Shown here one piece after another: positions 44,213 through 55,849 of a stretch of DNA of 64,000 nucleotides. The stretch is from Neoscytalidium dimidiatum (lineage: Eukaryota > Ascomycota > Dothideomycetes > Botryosphaeriales > Botryosphaeriaceae). Within the stretch, counting starts at the first letter, position 1. The number at the start of each line of letters is the position of its first letter. The translations under genes and the position numbers were made by a program. Under the pieces are notes generated by a model. That model ran no database searches, was not told the DNA's origin, and saw only the letters and a list, made by a program, of their open reading frames with translations. The stretch covers positions 124,001-188,000 of the forward strand of contig CM074699.1 in NCBI GenBank assembly GCA_037367355.1, written 5' to 3'.

Positions 44213-44800
44213 TTATTTCGATGGAAAGACAATCCTGTAACCCAGCCACAATACTAACTTTCCAATTCCGTTCGGATATACGTGTAGGATCCTACTATAG
44301 AGTTCATCAGCGCTTACAGGCTTATAGACCAGCCGACTGAAGGTTCGAATATAGTCTCGCGAAGCTTCTACGTTGAAAGCTCCGTCTATACCACCTAGCC
44401 TATGATAAGAGGCAATAACAGTCGTCGGGTCGTACGCATCAAGCCTATCGAGGGAGCGGATCCAGGCATCTCGCTAACTCTAGAATGGCGGTTCAGTCAT
44501 CCACATGTAGATATCGTTGTGAACGATATCCCCAGCGGCCGCCAAATTCAACGATGGCACGTAGGGGAATGGAGCTACATCTATATCTAAATGTCCGACG
44601 CCACTAGCTTCCAAAATATATCTTTCCAAGATGAATTTATTTTCCATCAATGGTTTCGCCAAGATTTGGAATGATTCGTCGGATATTCGCGCGGAGAACA
44701 GATCGCGCCAGAATTGCTGAAAACCTAGATAGGCCTCACAAGAACTTGAATTTCCGGCTAAGATGTTCTCTCCTACCTGAAGACCGCAACAGCTACATGC
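44213..44800 (-). pseudogene. Relic of a metallo-beta-lactamase-fold hydrolase with RIP-like stops
   Basis: The minus strand is open from about 44800: FWRDLFSARISD, then a GHLDID motif where the family has GHTDTD, then PSLNLAAAGDIVHNDIYMWM. Two in-frame TAG codons (44481 and 44475 region) follow, then the same frame resumes with WIRSLDRLDAYDPTTVIA, ASRDYIRTFSRLVYKPVSAD and a stop at 44213. The stops and the HTDTD-to-HLDID change fit C-to-T at CpA. The N-terminal HxHxDH half is not recognisable. Clearly dead. Confidence 0.65.
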
Positions 44801-45395
44801 AAATTTTACTACAACACTACTGTATTATCATAGGACCATCAGAAAAGCGGTCGACAGAAGGTGATACGCTAAGCCACAACAAACTACCTTCAGGTTAAGA
44901 AATTTGAGATAGAGAGCTCAAGGACGTTTGTTATCTTCTCGAGAATTATGGGTGGACTAATTACGATACAAGAGGAAGAAAATGGGAGCAAAGAATACAG
45001 GAGGGCTAAATATTTGCAAAACGAGCTTATGGCGGGGATGCGCAGCGGGTAGTGAAAGGCATGTCCCTTCGCTTTGCAGGATGAGGCCACTCATGATCAA
45101 AGAAAATCTGTAAAGGATATATTAGAAATAAATATTATTAAAATCAAGGGCATTCCCTCTAGACTAATATTTCAGTTACTCCTGCGTGCTATGTTGCAGT
45201 TTAAAGAGAAAAGTAATCGAGCAGGCCGAGGAAGAAACCAGAGAACAGTTCAGCCAGACATCAGCGGCAGGATAGCCGTGATCTTTATATAAAAAAAAGA
45301 CGTGGACTGAGATGTTGACACAAAATGAAGTGCGAGTAGAAATCCATTCCAGCCAGGCGATACTAGCATGAGGCTACATTCCCGCTCGAAAAGTC
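44801..45395. other. Intergenic, no gene seen
   Basis: Moderately AT-rich. It may include eroded N-terminal parts of the hydrolase relic. Confidence 0.35.
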
Positions 45396-46015
45396 CTACA
45401 AATCCTCTTTCCACGAGTAGACGGCACAACATTTTGCAGTCTTCCCATTTTTCGTGCATATCGTCTTCCGTGCATGATAACGCTTCCCTCCAAGATCCAG
45501 GAACCCCCAGACACCCTTAAGCATACAGGTTCCCTTGTCCATTGTCGCATCAAGCTCGAGGTTCTTAGATTCCCCCCTTTCCCCATCCGTATAGACCCAG
45601 CCCTCGCGCAAGAACTCGTCTTTGATAGTGGAGAGGTCGGACCAACGACTGGACTGAAGGATTTCTCCAAGTTCATGAATCTCCTTCAAGCGCGGTACGC
45701 CATCGATAATTTGACTACTGTCTTGACCTTTGAATCCTCCCGTGATTACCGGAGTGATGTCGATATGTGTGATATTCTCGTCATCGACGTATTGATTGCA
45801 CGACTCTGTTACGGATAGGACTGAGAAAGCCTACTCAGGAACCTGCGTTAGCCGCTAAGTCCTATTTGGAAATCAGCATTCGAGAGGGCTACCTTAATTT
45901 TGAGCCAGGAGAGACCTTGCAGAGCCATGACCTCATCCATGCCTGTTGAAAGCTTTCGTTCCAGCGTCCATTTTCCGGACAGTTGATTGATCGTCTTTTC
46001 TAGAGGGGCTGACAT
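45396..46015 (-). CDS. Small fungal lipocalin-like protein, two exons
   Basis: Exons are 46015-45893 and 45830-45396, with a 62-nt intron (GTAGCC...CTAACGCAGGTTCCTGAGTAG), giving 185 residues. The N-terminus MSAPLEKTINQLSGKWTLER then LSTGMDEVMALQGLSWL is the hallmark of a fungal family of about 180-200 residues with a beta-barrel, lipocalin-like pattern. It continues with YVDDENITHIDITPVITGG, SRWSDL, DEFLREGWV, VWGFLDLGGKRYHARK and a C-terminal strand. The family is often beside secondary-metabolite or oxidative genes and may bind a small ligand; no activity is established from sequence. Splicing is needed because a stop lies inside the intron, which hides the gene from single-ORF searches. 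Confidence 0.7.
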
Positions 46016-46617
46016 GTTGATGCTGTGTGAATGCTAGGAGGGGGCTCAACGTTACTTTGTATGGCTGCGCATCGCTATTTACATTCCACTGCTCATTGAG
46101 AACGATTGGAATGAAGGAAAATAAACACGGACTCGTGGAAAGAATGGAATGTGTACCCGCAAGTTAACATTTCGGTAGTTTGTGATATGCCGCGAGTCTA
46201 TAGAAACGACCATGGGTGCGCTCTGGTGCTAACTCTGTAGAATGTCAGGAAGATCGTACGAAAGAGAATCATGACATTGCAAAAGCTTATTGGCATGAAT
46301 GGCATTCGTCGATCATTAGAGCGGCATGTCTTGTTATCCCTGCTGTGAAAAATGGCACAATTTGGGTGGAAAGCAGAGAAGCGAGAAAAAGGATAGAAGT
46401 ACACTCGGCAAGCGCTCTCAGCTACGGTTTTACGCAGCTATTTGCAAGCATAACTGAATTTATGCTTGGTGATAGTGCCTTAGATCGTAAAGAAATTATA
46501 CCGATATACATGTCAACAACAAATAAGCAATGAATATTGACTTTTCGAATTATTTACTTACATTGAGCTATAAGAAATACTATTGGGGGGTATAGTGCCG
46601 TTACTTTTATATTCTCA
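46016..46617. other. Intergenic, no gene seen
   Basis: Promoter of the lipocalin-like gene and 3' flank of the PTH11-like gene. A 105-codon plus-strand frame lacks any motif. Confidence 0.4.
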
Positions 46618-47986
46618 TCATCTGCGAACCTGGGGTTCTTCGCTGACTGTATAATCCACAGTCTTTGTAATGAAATGGCCGTTGCCTCCATGACCTAGCT
46701 CTCCCCCATTCTTCAGAATATGCCTCTGGTCTGACTCAATACTGATTCCATCTTCGCTTCCGTTCTTGTTTCGGACGGTCTCGAGGACGAATGTGGAATT
46801 CCCCATCGTCTTAGACTCATCGCCATCGAAGACTTCCGGCTCGGGAATGCGCGATGCACGAGACTTCCGAGATCCATAGCCTCCGTATCGCTGGTTGGAG
46901 CCGTAACGAGAGGAGTTTGTACCTAAGGTTACGCCAAAGTACCGGGTAAGCATTCCTTCGAACGTTGCCTTCAAAGGAGGTAGGGAAGCGGCGAAAAGTC
47001 CACAATTCATCTCCACACTATCGCCTCCGTGAGCGAGTGGTCCTTGAAAAGTTTGGTTGGAACTTACTTCACCCAGATACTGAGGTCCACTCCATCCCAT
47101 GTCGGATCTTGCGTCTTCATTAGGGCGGGCAGCTTGGTAAGCTTGACTATGGCGCTGATCGTGGCGCTGCGAGGTGTGAGTCTTTGAAAGTTTCAGAGTC
47201 TGGAAATCGTAACGCACACCAAGCCGATCAGGAAGACTCCTCTTAGTGCCCATTTGTTGTATGTGGACAACTTCAGCTTTGTCAGGCAGATTAAAAGACC
47301 GAAAGTTAAAAGGAGATCGGTTAAGATGTTTCCAGCTTGGCCCAAGTCAGAAAGGAGAGTGGGTCAATGTGAGCACGAGATCTTACAGCTTTGCAAGTAT
47401 GCCAACGCAACGTTAACCTTGGCTGGCCAACAGGTTCCAGGAACGGACAAGTCCCAGATCCTCTCCATGGGGGTGCAGCTTTTGAAACAGCCTACGAGCA
47501 CATTCATGTTCACCAGGACTGAGAGCGCCATAGTGATCCAAATGACGATAGTGAAGGTTTTGGCCAGCTGAATCCTCAGCATAGAAAAGCCAATGCTCAT
47601 CTTCATGGTGCCCATGGCGATGCCGTTGGTCAGTATACCAAAGTTCGAGTACTTCAAGGCCTCGGGAATCTGCTTCGGCGGAATTGTCATGATCGGTTTT
47701 CCGTATCCGTTAGCCACGCTGGCGAGGTTCATAGCCGTAGTAGTGATAGTCGCAGCCTGGCGATGTTGTCAACTCTCGGTGAATGCAAGGAGACTGATTC
47801 GACAGTACTGACCCAGGCCACAATGATGAAGCCGTCGTCCCAGCCAAAGGCTTTCGTCCGGAAGGTCCGCGTCCAGAGTCGGGCGACCACGAAGACGGAA
47901 GCGAAGACGGTCAAGACGACTGAGGTTGCAATAAGGTCCGCTGATCGATCGCCCTTTGTCGGCGCCGTGGCCGTGTTGTCACTCAT
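46618..47986 (-). CDS. PTH11-like / fungal rhodopsin-domain integral membrane protein, five exons
   Basis: Exons are 47986-47813, 47756-47387, 47335-47218, 47166-47068 and 47017-46618, with introns of 56, 51, 51 and 50 nt. All junctions hold frame and the protein is 386 residues. Family landmarks are RLWTRTFRTKAFGWDDGFI (TM1-TM2 loop), MKMSIGFSMLRI, CWPAKVNVALAYLQS, a cytoplasmic TISAIVKLTKLP segment, DGVDLSIW and LFAASLPPLK. Seven membrane helices are apparent. The C-terminal tail of about 110 residues is hydrophilic with a Tyr/Gly/Arg-rich patch. Proteins of this class are GPCR-like surface sensors in filamentous fungi. No CFEM domain is present. The first donor (GTCAGT) is non-consensus and is the least sure junction. 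Confidence 0.82.
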
Positions 47987-49404
47987 GGCTCAGGGATGAC
48001 AGCGACGGGCTCGCAGATCCTGCTGCTTTGGAGGAGAAGCAGAGTCAAGAAGCAGGAGCATTGAAGGCAGCGGGCGGATAAGTAAAGATGGCTCTTGCGA
48101 GGGGATGTCAATCTTCCGCTGGTTGGGCTGGTCCCTGGCAGGCAGCGGGCCTGGGAGATCAGGTCCGAGGCATCTGGGCCTGGACTACTTTTAGCGGCGA
48201 TACGCAGGAACTGCCAGGATCTCGCCTGTTTGAGGCTAAGGCGGACCTTCGCCGTTGCAGGCCACTACGCGACTCAATCCGCCGCCCCGGTTGTCATGGC
48301 TCGCCAAGGCCAGCCTACAATGCCCCCAATACGAACCGCGGCACCCCGGCCAATCTGTAGAGATCTCGGTTGCGCACTGGACTGCGTGGCGCCACCCCTC
48401 GCTGCCGTGCCTCCGTGCCGCACCGGAGAATTTTCACCGCTGAGGGAGTTGTCCTACAAGAATGGGCTGTTGGGCAGAAGCGCTGCAGTTGGCAGCAAAC
48501 GGGCAGGGGAAAAGGGATCTCCCCCGCGCAGCTGGTAGGCTGCAGGTGCTAGTGTAGCTGCCGCCGTTTAGGGTCGGCACATGCAGGCGCTATGTAGTTG
48601 GGTCGTCTTTGGCAGGGCCAATCGCGGGCTGTCATGTCTGGAGTAGATTGCGCCGTAATGTTCCTCCCGGCGCCCACTCTCCTTACCGCAGTGGGCGGCG
48701 CCACCACGCTCACGAGAGAGAGCTGCTCGGTGCGAGCAGCCCCTCCGGGTTAGATTAACGTCGCCACATCGCGGCCTTCTCGAAGCTGGCAGCGGGGCTC
48801 CCTTGGACGCCTTCGCTGGCCTCGCGTGCTTCTCGTGCCGAAACTTTAATTAGCGACAGCCCCGAGCGCCTGGCTGTGCTCCCGCCTATCTGTATCTGTC
48901 GGAGCCTTATACAGACAGCACGTAGACGCAGCAGATCCTCCAGCAAACTCGGTCCCGTCTGCGCATCTCGCACCGCAGCCCAGCCCGCGGCGCACTACGT
49001 GATTCAGAACGCAAGCCTTCCCGCCTCCGCTCTCGTGTCATCCGGTACGTCACGGTCCGGCCGTGTCTCCAGCTGCGCCGCTTTCGGGCCTACTTCCAAA
49101 AGGGAATGGCGGTTGACTCGCCCAACGGCCTTGCACACAGCTCGCTTTCCGGGGATGCCCGGTGGCTTGCAAACGAAGAAGCTTCGCCTTCTACAAGCAA
49201 AGTAGTCCGCCCCTGGGTCATTTCGAATGGCTTCTACCGATGCCACTGCAAACCCGCTGACGATGTGTGCATTTTACCGTGGCATCCATGACACAACCCG
49301 TACTTTGCCTTCCGCCGTATATATTGATGTGAGCTTTGCCCAGAAATCCCCAACTTCCCTGTCTCACTACCAGCGTCACTCGTTTGAAACCCCTGGTTTT
49401 CACC
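47987..49404. other. GC-rich intergenic region between divergent genes
   Basis: 1.4 kb upstream of both the PTH11-like gene (-) and the GMC oxidase (+). It has several overlapping frames in all phases, typical of GC-rich non-coding DNA. None carries a motif. Confidence 0.4.
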
Positions 49405-51353
49405 ATGGCCCGCTCGCTCTCCCTTCCTATTCGGTCTCTCTTGGGGAAAGTCCTTACCTTTGCGACAGTTGCATCTGCCGTGACCGTCACCGGCCCTGTC
49501 GATGGCAAGACGTATGACTACATTATCGTCGGCGGAGGCCTCAGCGGTCTGGTCGCCGCCAATCGTTTGAGCGAGAATTCTGGCGGTAAGCATGGGTCGT
49601 TGACCGTGACGACCAGCGTCTCTAATGTGCGTGCTTAGTTTCTGTCTTGGTCGTGGAATATGGTCCAGTCGATCGAAGCAACAAGACTCTCGTGCCCTAC
49701 TATGCCACTTCCACCAACACAGCAGCAATGTTCAACATCACCTCGGCGCCGGAACCCTATCTCGCAAATGCAACATTTGCCATCATGGCGGGTTCTGTCG
49801 CCGGCGGTGGTTCAACTGTCAACGGCATGGTTTGCGGAAGAGCCTCCGCAGCGGACTACGACTCCTGGGAGCAATTGGGCAACCCTGGATGGGGCTGGAA
49901 TGGGCTGCTTCCTTACTTCAAGAAGGCTACTACTCTGGATATCCCCCCCGCAGAAGAAGCAGAGAAGCTCGGCTACACCTGGGATGCGTCTGTGTACGGG
50001 AATGGCCCGCTTCATGCTGGTTTTCCCGATTTCCAGTACCCTGACATGTACACCTTCTTCAAAGGGTTCGAGGAGCGTGGCCTGACTTTCCAGCACGAGC
50101 ATGCTGCTGGTAACGCTACGGGAATTATCTGGTCTCCGTCTGCGCTTGACACCAAGACGATGACTCGCTCGTCGTCCTTGACTGCATATTACGACACTGC
50201 CGCTAACCGCACCAACCTGAACCTGCTTCTGGAACGCCAGGTGACTGAGATTATCTTCTCGTCCGACTTGACCGCAAAGGGTGTGAAAATCCTCAATCGG
50301 GCAGATGGTTCTGTGTCCTCCGTCTACGCGGCGAAGGAAGTTGTCCTTGCCGCTGGCGCTGTTCACACCCCACAGATTCTTCAACTCAGCGGCATCGGCC
50401 CCAAGGCTGTCCTCAGGGCCGCCGGTATCAAGACGAAGCTTGACCTTGCCTCCGTTGGTAGCAATTTCCAAGACCATCCCGTTGCGTACTCGATATGGAA
50501 CCGTAAGTTCCAACAACGACAAATGCTAGCAGGCTTGTACTAATATCAAGCAGTCAACAACAGTTTCCCTAATGCGAACACGCTCGGCAGCAACGAAACT
50601 TTCAACCAGGAGGCTCTGCAAGAATATCTTGCCAATCGCTCTGGACCCTACACCCGCGCCCAAGGAAACAGCGTGTCATTCATTCCGCTGCACAAAATCA
50701 CTGACCAAGTGTCTACGCTGGTCTCTGATCTGAAGAAACAGGTCGCAAAGTCTTATCTTCCATCAATCTACTCGGACTCCGCACTTCTCAAGGGTTTCCA
50801 AGCTCAGCGCGACATCCTCGCTCAGCAGTTCACTACAGGCAGTGTGGCAGCCATCGAATTCCCCTTTTCGGGAGCCGGATTTGTCCCCAATGCCGTCCAG
50901 AAGCCTCTCAGCCGTGGAACTGTCTACCTCAATCCGTCTGATCCCAAGGGCTCGCCCATTGTCACCCACAACGCATTCTGGAACCCCTTCGACCGCGCTC
51001 AGATCTTCGCTGCCATCCAATTCACCCGCAGCTTCTTCAACACCTCTGCTGTCTCTGTTCTAAGCCCCTCGGAGACTGCTCCTGGCGCCTCTGTGACCAG
51101 CCAGGAGGCCTTCTTCTCGGCCATGAACGCGGCGGGGCTATTCAGCCCCACCTTTGCTCATCCCAGCGGTAGCTGTCCCATGATGCCTAAGAAGTCGGGA
51201 GGCTGTGTGGGTTCAGATCTGTTGGTCTATGGCACTAAGAAGCTGAGCATCATCGATGCCTCCATCATGCCTATCATCCCTGCAAACCACCTGCAGGCTT
51301 CCGTGTACGCTATTGCGGAGAAAGCCGCAGATCTTATCAAGGCTAGGGCTTAG
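49405..51353 (+). CDS. Secreted GMC oxidoreductase (aryl-alcohol/glucose-oxidase type), three exons
   Basis: Exons are 49405-49585, 49639-50502 and 50554-51353, with introns of 53 and 51 nt (both GTAAG..., branch CTAAT), giving 614 residues. A signal peptide (about residues 1-26) precedes KTYDYIIVGGGLSGLVAANR (FAD fold). It continues with GGGSTVNGMVCGRASAADYD (GMC signature 1), AAGAVHTPQILQLSGIGP (signature 2) and the C-terminal pair HPSGSC...PANHLQASVYAIAEKA carrying the catalytic His residues. It is secreted and probably produces peroxide by oxidising an alcohol or sugar. Unlike the GMC gene at 39.7-41.6 kb it is intact. Several N-x-S/T sites fit extracellular glycosylation. Confidence 0.92.
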
Positions 51354-52704
51354 ATGACAGCTAGCATGGTGTTCTTGTAGATATTATCTCGTAGATATTA
51401 TACAATGTCCTCTATTGATCAGAATTCAAGTTCAAGGTCGGCCTTTGGTACAATAAGTGCTTTGCAAGTAACACACCGTCCTCGACGACAAAGACCTGTG
51501 GTCCTGCTACAGCCATCTTGATGCACCAGTAGATTCTACGGCCGCTGTAAAATCCACTCGCGTTGCAATGAAAAAAGGGGAAAAGCGATGGAAAGTATTC
51601 AGTGCGTTGCCCAGCACCTTTCCACATTCCCAGGTAGCACTTGGCATATTAATTCGACCCGTCTTACCGGCATGATAGCGAGATTGCCCACTGGGCTCAG
51701 GGACATCGGATTTTTCCCTGGCTCTGTGCTGTAATACGAGATATGCACACGGCCCGGCGAGCTCCGCGGGACGGCACGAGTCAACGATATTGCACGGGCT
51801 GCGGCGTAGCGGGATCTTGTCTCCTCCTCAATGTTCCGATCGCCTTGTCCATGATGGAACCATATAGTTTAACCGAACTTCAGTGAATGTAACACTGGAC
51901 AGAGATTGCATACCTCACCCATCTATCGTTGCTTGTTTGCGATTAGCATCAAGATTCGTGCCGGCTGATGGCTGCAATTCTTTGCCCTCTTCCGGCGACA
52001 TTTCTCTCTTTAACCACACATGAAATATCTCCTATGAATCATGGATAGACGGGAAAATCCTGCTTGAGCATGTTTTGTAACCGTTATGCGGTGATTGGGT
52101 AGATGCAACAGGCTGATGTAGCGCAGAGATCTGCCTCCACGAGCACGAGAGATAGCTCTTCGGTATGCGGCCTGCACACGGCACCAATGAACGCCACTCC
52201 GTCTCTACGAGTCATGGTGTTGGCTGGATCAACATAGTGGCGTCTTTCACCCACGGGAGGATGGGCTAGAGGTACAAGCGATGTTCTCGGCACCTGGACT
52301 GGGTTGGCTTAGCCCGATCGGAGCCCTCCGCTCCAGACTTGTTCAAATGGGTTCTTGGTTGGGCTCCGGTGGGAGAGAGGCCGCGGTTTCGCATATTTTC
52401 CCTTACCGGCCATTCACAGCTGCCCTTCTTGGTAGATGTGCCGTTGAGTGGCGTGTAATCTAATACAAATCCATTCAAGTTCAGCAGCGGTCCATACCAA
52501 GTAGCATGTTGTACTTGTTCTCTGAAGTTTGCGACGACCGTGTCACACATGCGTTGTCTACGATCTGGCGCCACGTTGTGATTGGAAAGGCGCCGAATCA
52601 GGCGAAATTGCTACAAGGTGGATGAAAAACAAAATTTGAACTTAATTCTATTCATCTAGAGTCCCAGGTCTGTCTTGCATTCATGTACAAGAATCACGTA
52701 GAGC
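51354..52704. other. Convergent intergenic region, no gene seen
   Basis: 3' flanks of the GMC oxidase and the permease; short frames only. Confidence 0.4.
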
Positions 52705-54590
52705 CTAATCCCATAAGATTTTCAAAGCTTTCTTCCACCCCTTAACTTCCGGCTCTGGTGGTTCCGGGAACCGATCTACGTCCGCCAAAGCTTCCCGGAG
52801 CGGAATGTCGGATAAAGGTACAATTTTTGTTTTCTTGATGAACTTCCACAGAAGATACGCGGCCACGACTAGAGGGATGTCGCTGGTAGGCGCCGTTAGT
52901 CATCCGCGATAGTCCCATTTTTGGCTAAGAAAACCTACAGGTATGAGGCCACGAAAGAGCTGGACGACCAGTTTCCATGGGTGAACACGGCGAATCCAGC
53001 CGTGAAGAGGATCACGACGCAGAAGAACAGAGCGATCGGGGTAGAGTAGGCTGTCGAAGGTTAATTTAGCGGCTGTTGCGGAGCACAGAGAATCGACTTA
53101 CTGGTCCAGCTATTGTGCCACGGAAGAGATGATAAAGGCAGGCCCTGCTTCTTCATCGCGAGTATGAGCCGCTGGTGGTTGGTCAAAATGGTGATCCAGC
53201 TGATTAGGACACCGCAGGCTGTTAAGTTCAAAAACCAATAGAAGACAGTCAAAGCACCGCTTGACAGGCTCATGAAAGCAAGAAACATGAAGGCGGTCTG
53301 GAGAAGCACACAGACGTACGGCACGCCCCAAGGTGTTGTTCTGAGGAATACACGTGGCGCTTGTCCCTTTAGAGCCAAGCCGTACAGCACACGGGTACCA
53401 GAGAGTAGTGCCTGATTAGAAGACGACCAGGCCGAGGTGATGACGATAGCATTGACGACGGATGGTATGGCTTTGATGCCGGCGCCGCTCGCTGCGATCA
53501 CGAAAGGACTCTGCGCAGCTGTGCCGGACTCATCGGACAGGCGAGAGTCGTCACTGGCAACCAGCATGCCAACGATGAGAACGGCCAGAATGTAGAACAT
53601 GGAGACGCGGGCGAAGACTCTTTTGCAAGCGTTCGGGATGGCCCTTCGGGGGTTGCGGGTCTCTGCGGCTGCCATAGCAACACTTTCGACGCCAGCAAAG
53701 GAGAAGACCGCATTGCTCATGACAGCCCAGTAGCCGAGGAACTTGCCCCAGCTGCCGGTGGCGATATACTCGACGAATGGGCCGGGTTGCTTCCAGTAAC
53801 GAAACCCAATCCTGTCCTGGCCTGGGATGCCGCCAAGGTTGATGACCAGGCCCAGTATGATGAGGAAGATGATGAGAGCAATCTTCAGGATAGCGAAGAA
53901 GAACTCAATTTCGCCGTACACGCGGATCAGGGAAATCCCGACGACGAAAGTGAGGATGATGACCAAGATGATCCATACCGAGCTGTTGATGTCGGTCCAG
54001 AACTGGAAGAGCACGCAGATGGCGGAAATTTCCGAAGGGATGGAGAGCCAGTTTCCGTAGACGATGTTGTACCTGAGCGGATGGTCAGCAGCAGCGAGTC
54101 ACGTGTGCGGTACGCGGACAGGCTGCCTTGTCCTGCGGACAGCCCCCACTTACCCGATGGCAAATCCCAGCGCAGGATCGACGAGGAACTCGGCGTGGCG
54201 GACGAAAGAGCCGGTGACGGGAAGCAGTGCAGTGACTTCACCCAGAGCAAACTGGACGGCGCACACGATCAGGCCGACAGTGGCATAGCCAAGCAGAGCG
54301 CCGAGAGGGCCGCCGGTTTGGATGGAACCCCCAAGACCCAGGAACAGGCCGGTGCCCTGCAAAGCTTGTTAGCCCATCCCCAGCCTTGTTCGACAGCAGG
54401 CTGAACGTACAATGGCTCCAGCCAAGGCGATCAAGCTAATGTGCCTCTGGTGCAGGCCGCGCGACAGGTCCTGCTCCTCATTCTGGGTGACGAAGTCTCC
54501 ATGGTGATCGTCGCGCTGCGGGGCGTGCGCGTATGCGGCACCCGGTTCGTGCGAGACCTCGACGCCGTACTTGCTGGCGACAGCGGCCAT
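52705..54590 (-). CDS. Amino-acid permease (APC/AAP family), five exons
   Basis: Exons are 54590-54411, 54356-54154, 54072-53102, 53050-52939 and 52882-52705, with introns of 54, 81, 51 and 56 nt, and the frame is kept throughout (547 residues). The cytoplasmic N-terminus leads into GLHQRHISLIALAGAIGTGL, the TM1 signature of fungal amino-acid permeases. Typical segments follow: TGGPLGALLGY, FAIGYNIVYGNWLSIPSEIS, AGVESVAMAAAETRNPRRAI and SSSNQALLSGTRVLYGLA. The C-terminal helices and cytoplasmic tail (DIPLREALADVDRFPEPPEP) lie in the last two exons. Twelve membrane helices are expected, with proton-coupled uptake at the plasma membrane. GATA motifs about 420 bp upstream suggest nitrogen control. 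Confidence 0.92.
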
Positions 54591-55849
54591 GTTGCTCGGC
54601 GATGAGTGACACTGGGGCCTGAGCTGGAGGGACTCTGGCGATATTCGGTGCGGCTGAAGCAAATAAAGAAAGGGAAAAGAGGCGGCGACAGGGCTGAACA
54701 AAAGCCGGCGCGAATGGCGTGCTTCGCAGATTGCCGAGCGGCTGAAAAAAAGTATTGGTGAGAGCGGCGTGCGTACGTATACTACGAGTCAGCCGCACGA
54801 ACAGATGGGAGACTGGCGGTGGTATCTGCAGGATACAGTTACCTGATCGAATCGCGTCAGGCCAGCCGTCGAGCTCGCCATTTCTCAGAGCGCCCGTATT
54901 CTGCCTGATGAGCTGCAATCCTCCGCCGACTCTTGTTTTTTTTTTTTCGCTAAAAAAATCGCCGTGCGTCCGGAAACATACACAGTACAGATGCGAGTCC
55001 CTTATCTATCGATAATGCGCGCACCAGACGCTGAAAATCCCCGCCTGACGGCAGCCGTGGGACTTTAGCTCGATCGCGTTGTTGTCGCTTGCCAGGGACA
55101 CGATTTGAAGGATATCCGCGAATACTCGACTGGGATGAATCTGCAGGAGCAATTCGAGGGATCGACTGTCTGTTTGCCTCATCACTATCTCCGGGTAGCG
55201 TGTCCGTAGGCAGCCGGAACAGCGGCCTGGCCTTGGTACAACACGGACCGAGCCGTCGTCACCCTTGTACGAGAAATGTCTCTGCGGAGAAGATCAGCTT
55301 ACGAAGGAGTGCTATTATTTGGCAGGCCTGTGCCTCGGTATACTTCACTGGCTCCCAAGCGAATGACGGTGCTCGGTCTGTACGACATGATACGTCGCGG
55401 ACGAAACACACGTCGAATATGCGTTTCCGGATTTGTCCGGATAATGCTGAACGGTCAGACCTCGAGAGTTGCTACGGGCTGGACACGTCATGATGATGTG
55501 CGCTTGGAAAGATGGTCGTGCAAGGTGGAGACTGCGGAGCGTTTGGAAAATAAACATTTGTGGGGTGGCAGTCAGAGCATGAGCAAGGCAAGGGTCCGAC
55601 AAGGATCGTCTGAACCCTCGCAGCTTCAAAACACAGGGTCAACAGATAGGATCTCATCGGCATCTATCGTCGTCACAGTGCAGATGTGCAGACATGAACC
55701 ATGCATGTTCTTTTCCCCGTCGGCACCTCTCCTCATGTGAGATAGATAAAAACATTTGGCACTGGAGCAGATCCCGAGGGACATCTTAAAACCCGGCCGA
55801 ATCGCCGTCGATCAGAACACAAGAAATCCCAGGTATTCAGAGGTGCACG
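54591..55849. other. Intergenic, permease promoter
   Basis: Contains the GATA cluster and a poly(T) run near 54938. Frames at 55089-55740 have no motif. Confidence 0.4.
55001..55015 (-). promoter_or_regulatory. Cluster of GATA motifs upstream of the amino-acid permease
   Basis: CTTATCTATCGATAA holds overlapping GATAAG, GATAGA and CGATAA sites, the binding type of AreA/NIT2 nitrogen regulators. A chance occurrence is possible. Confidence 0.3.

Noticed and set aside
46216..46533. 105-codon plus-strand ORF
   Set aside because: No recognisable domain, signal or splice context; sits between gene flanks.
47987..49404. Several long frames in the GC-rich intergenic stretch
   Set aside because: Overlap in all phases on both strands, no motifs, lie between two divergent gene starts.
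39679..51353. Classical secondary-metabolite cluster
   Set aside because: Oxidases and a lipocalin-like gene are present, but no PKS, NRPS, terpene synthase or cluster regulator is visible.
55089..55740. Overlapping 134- and 154-codon plus-strand ORFs
   Set aside because: Arg-rich random-looking composition, no motif; upstream region of the permease.
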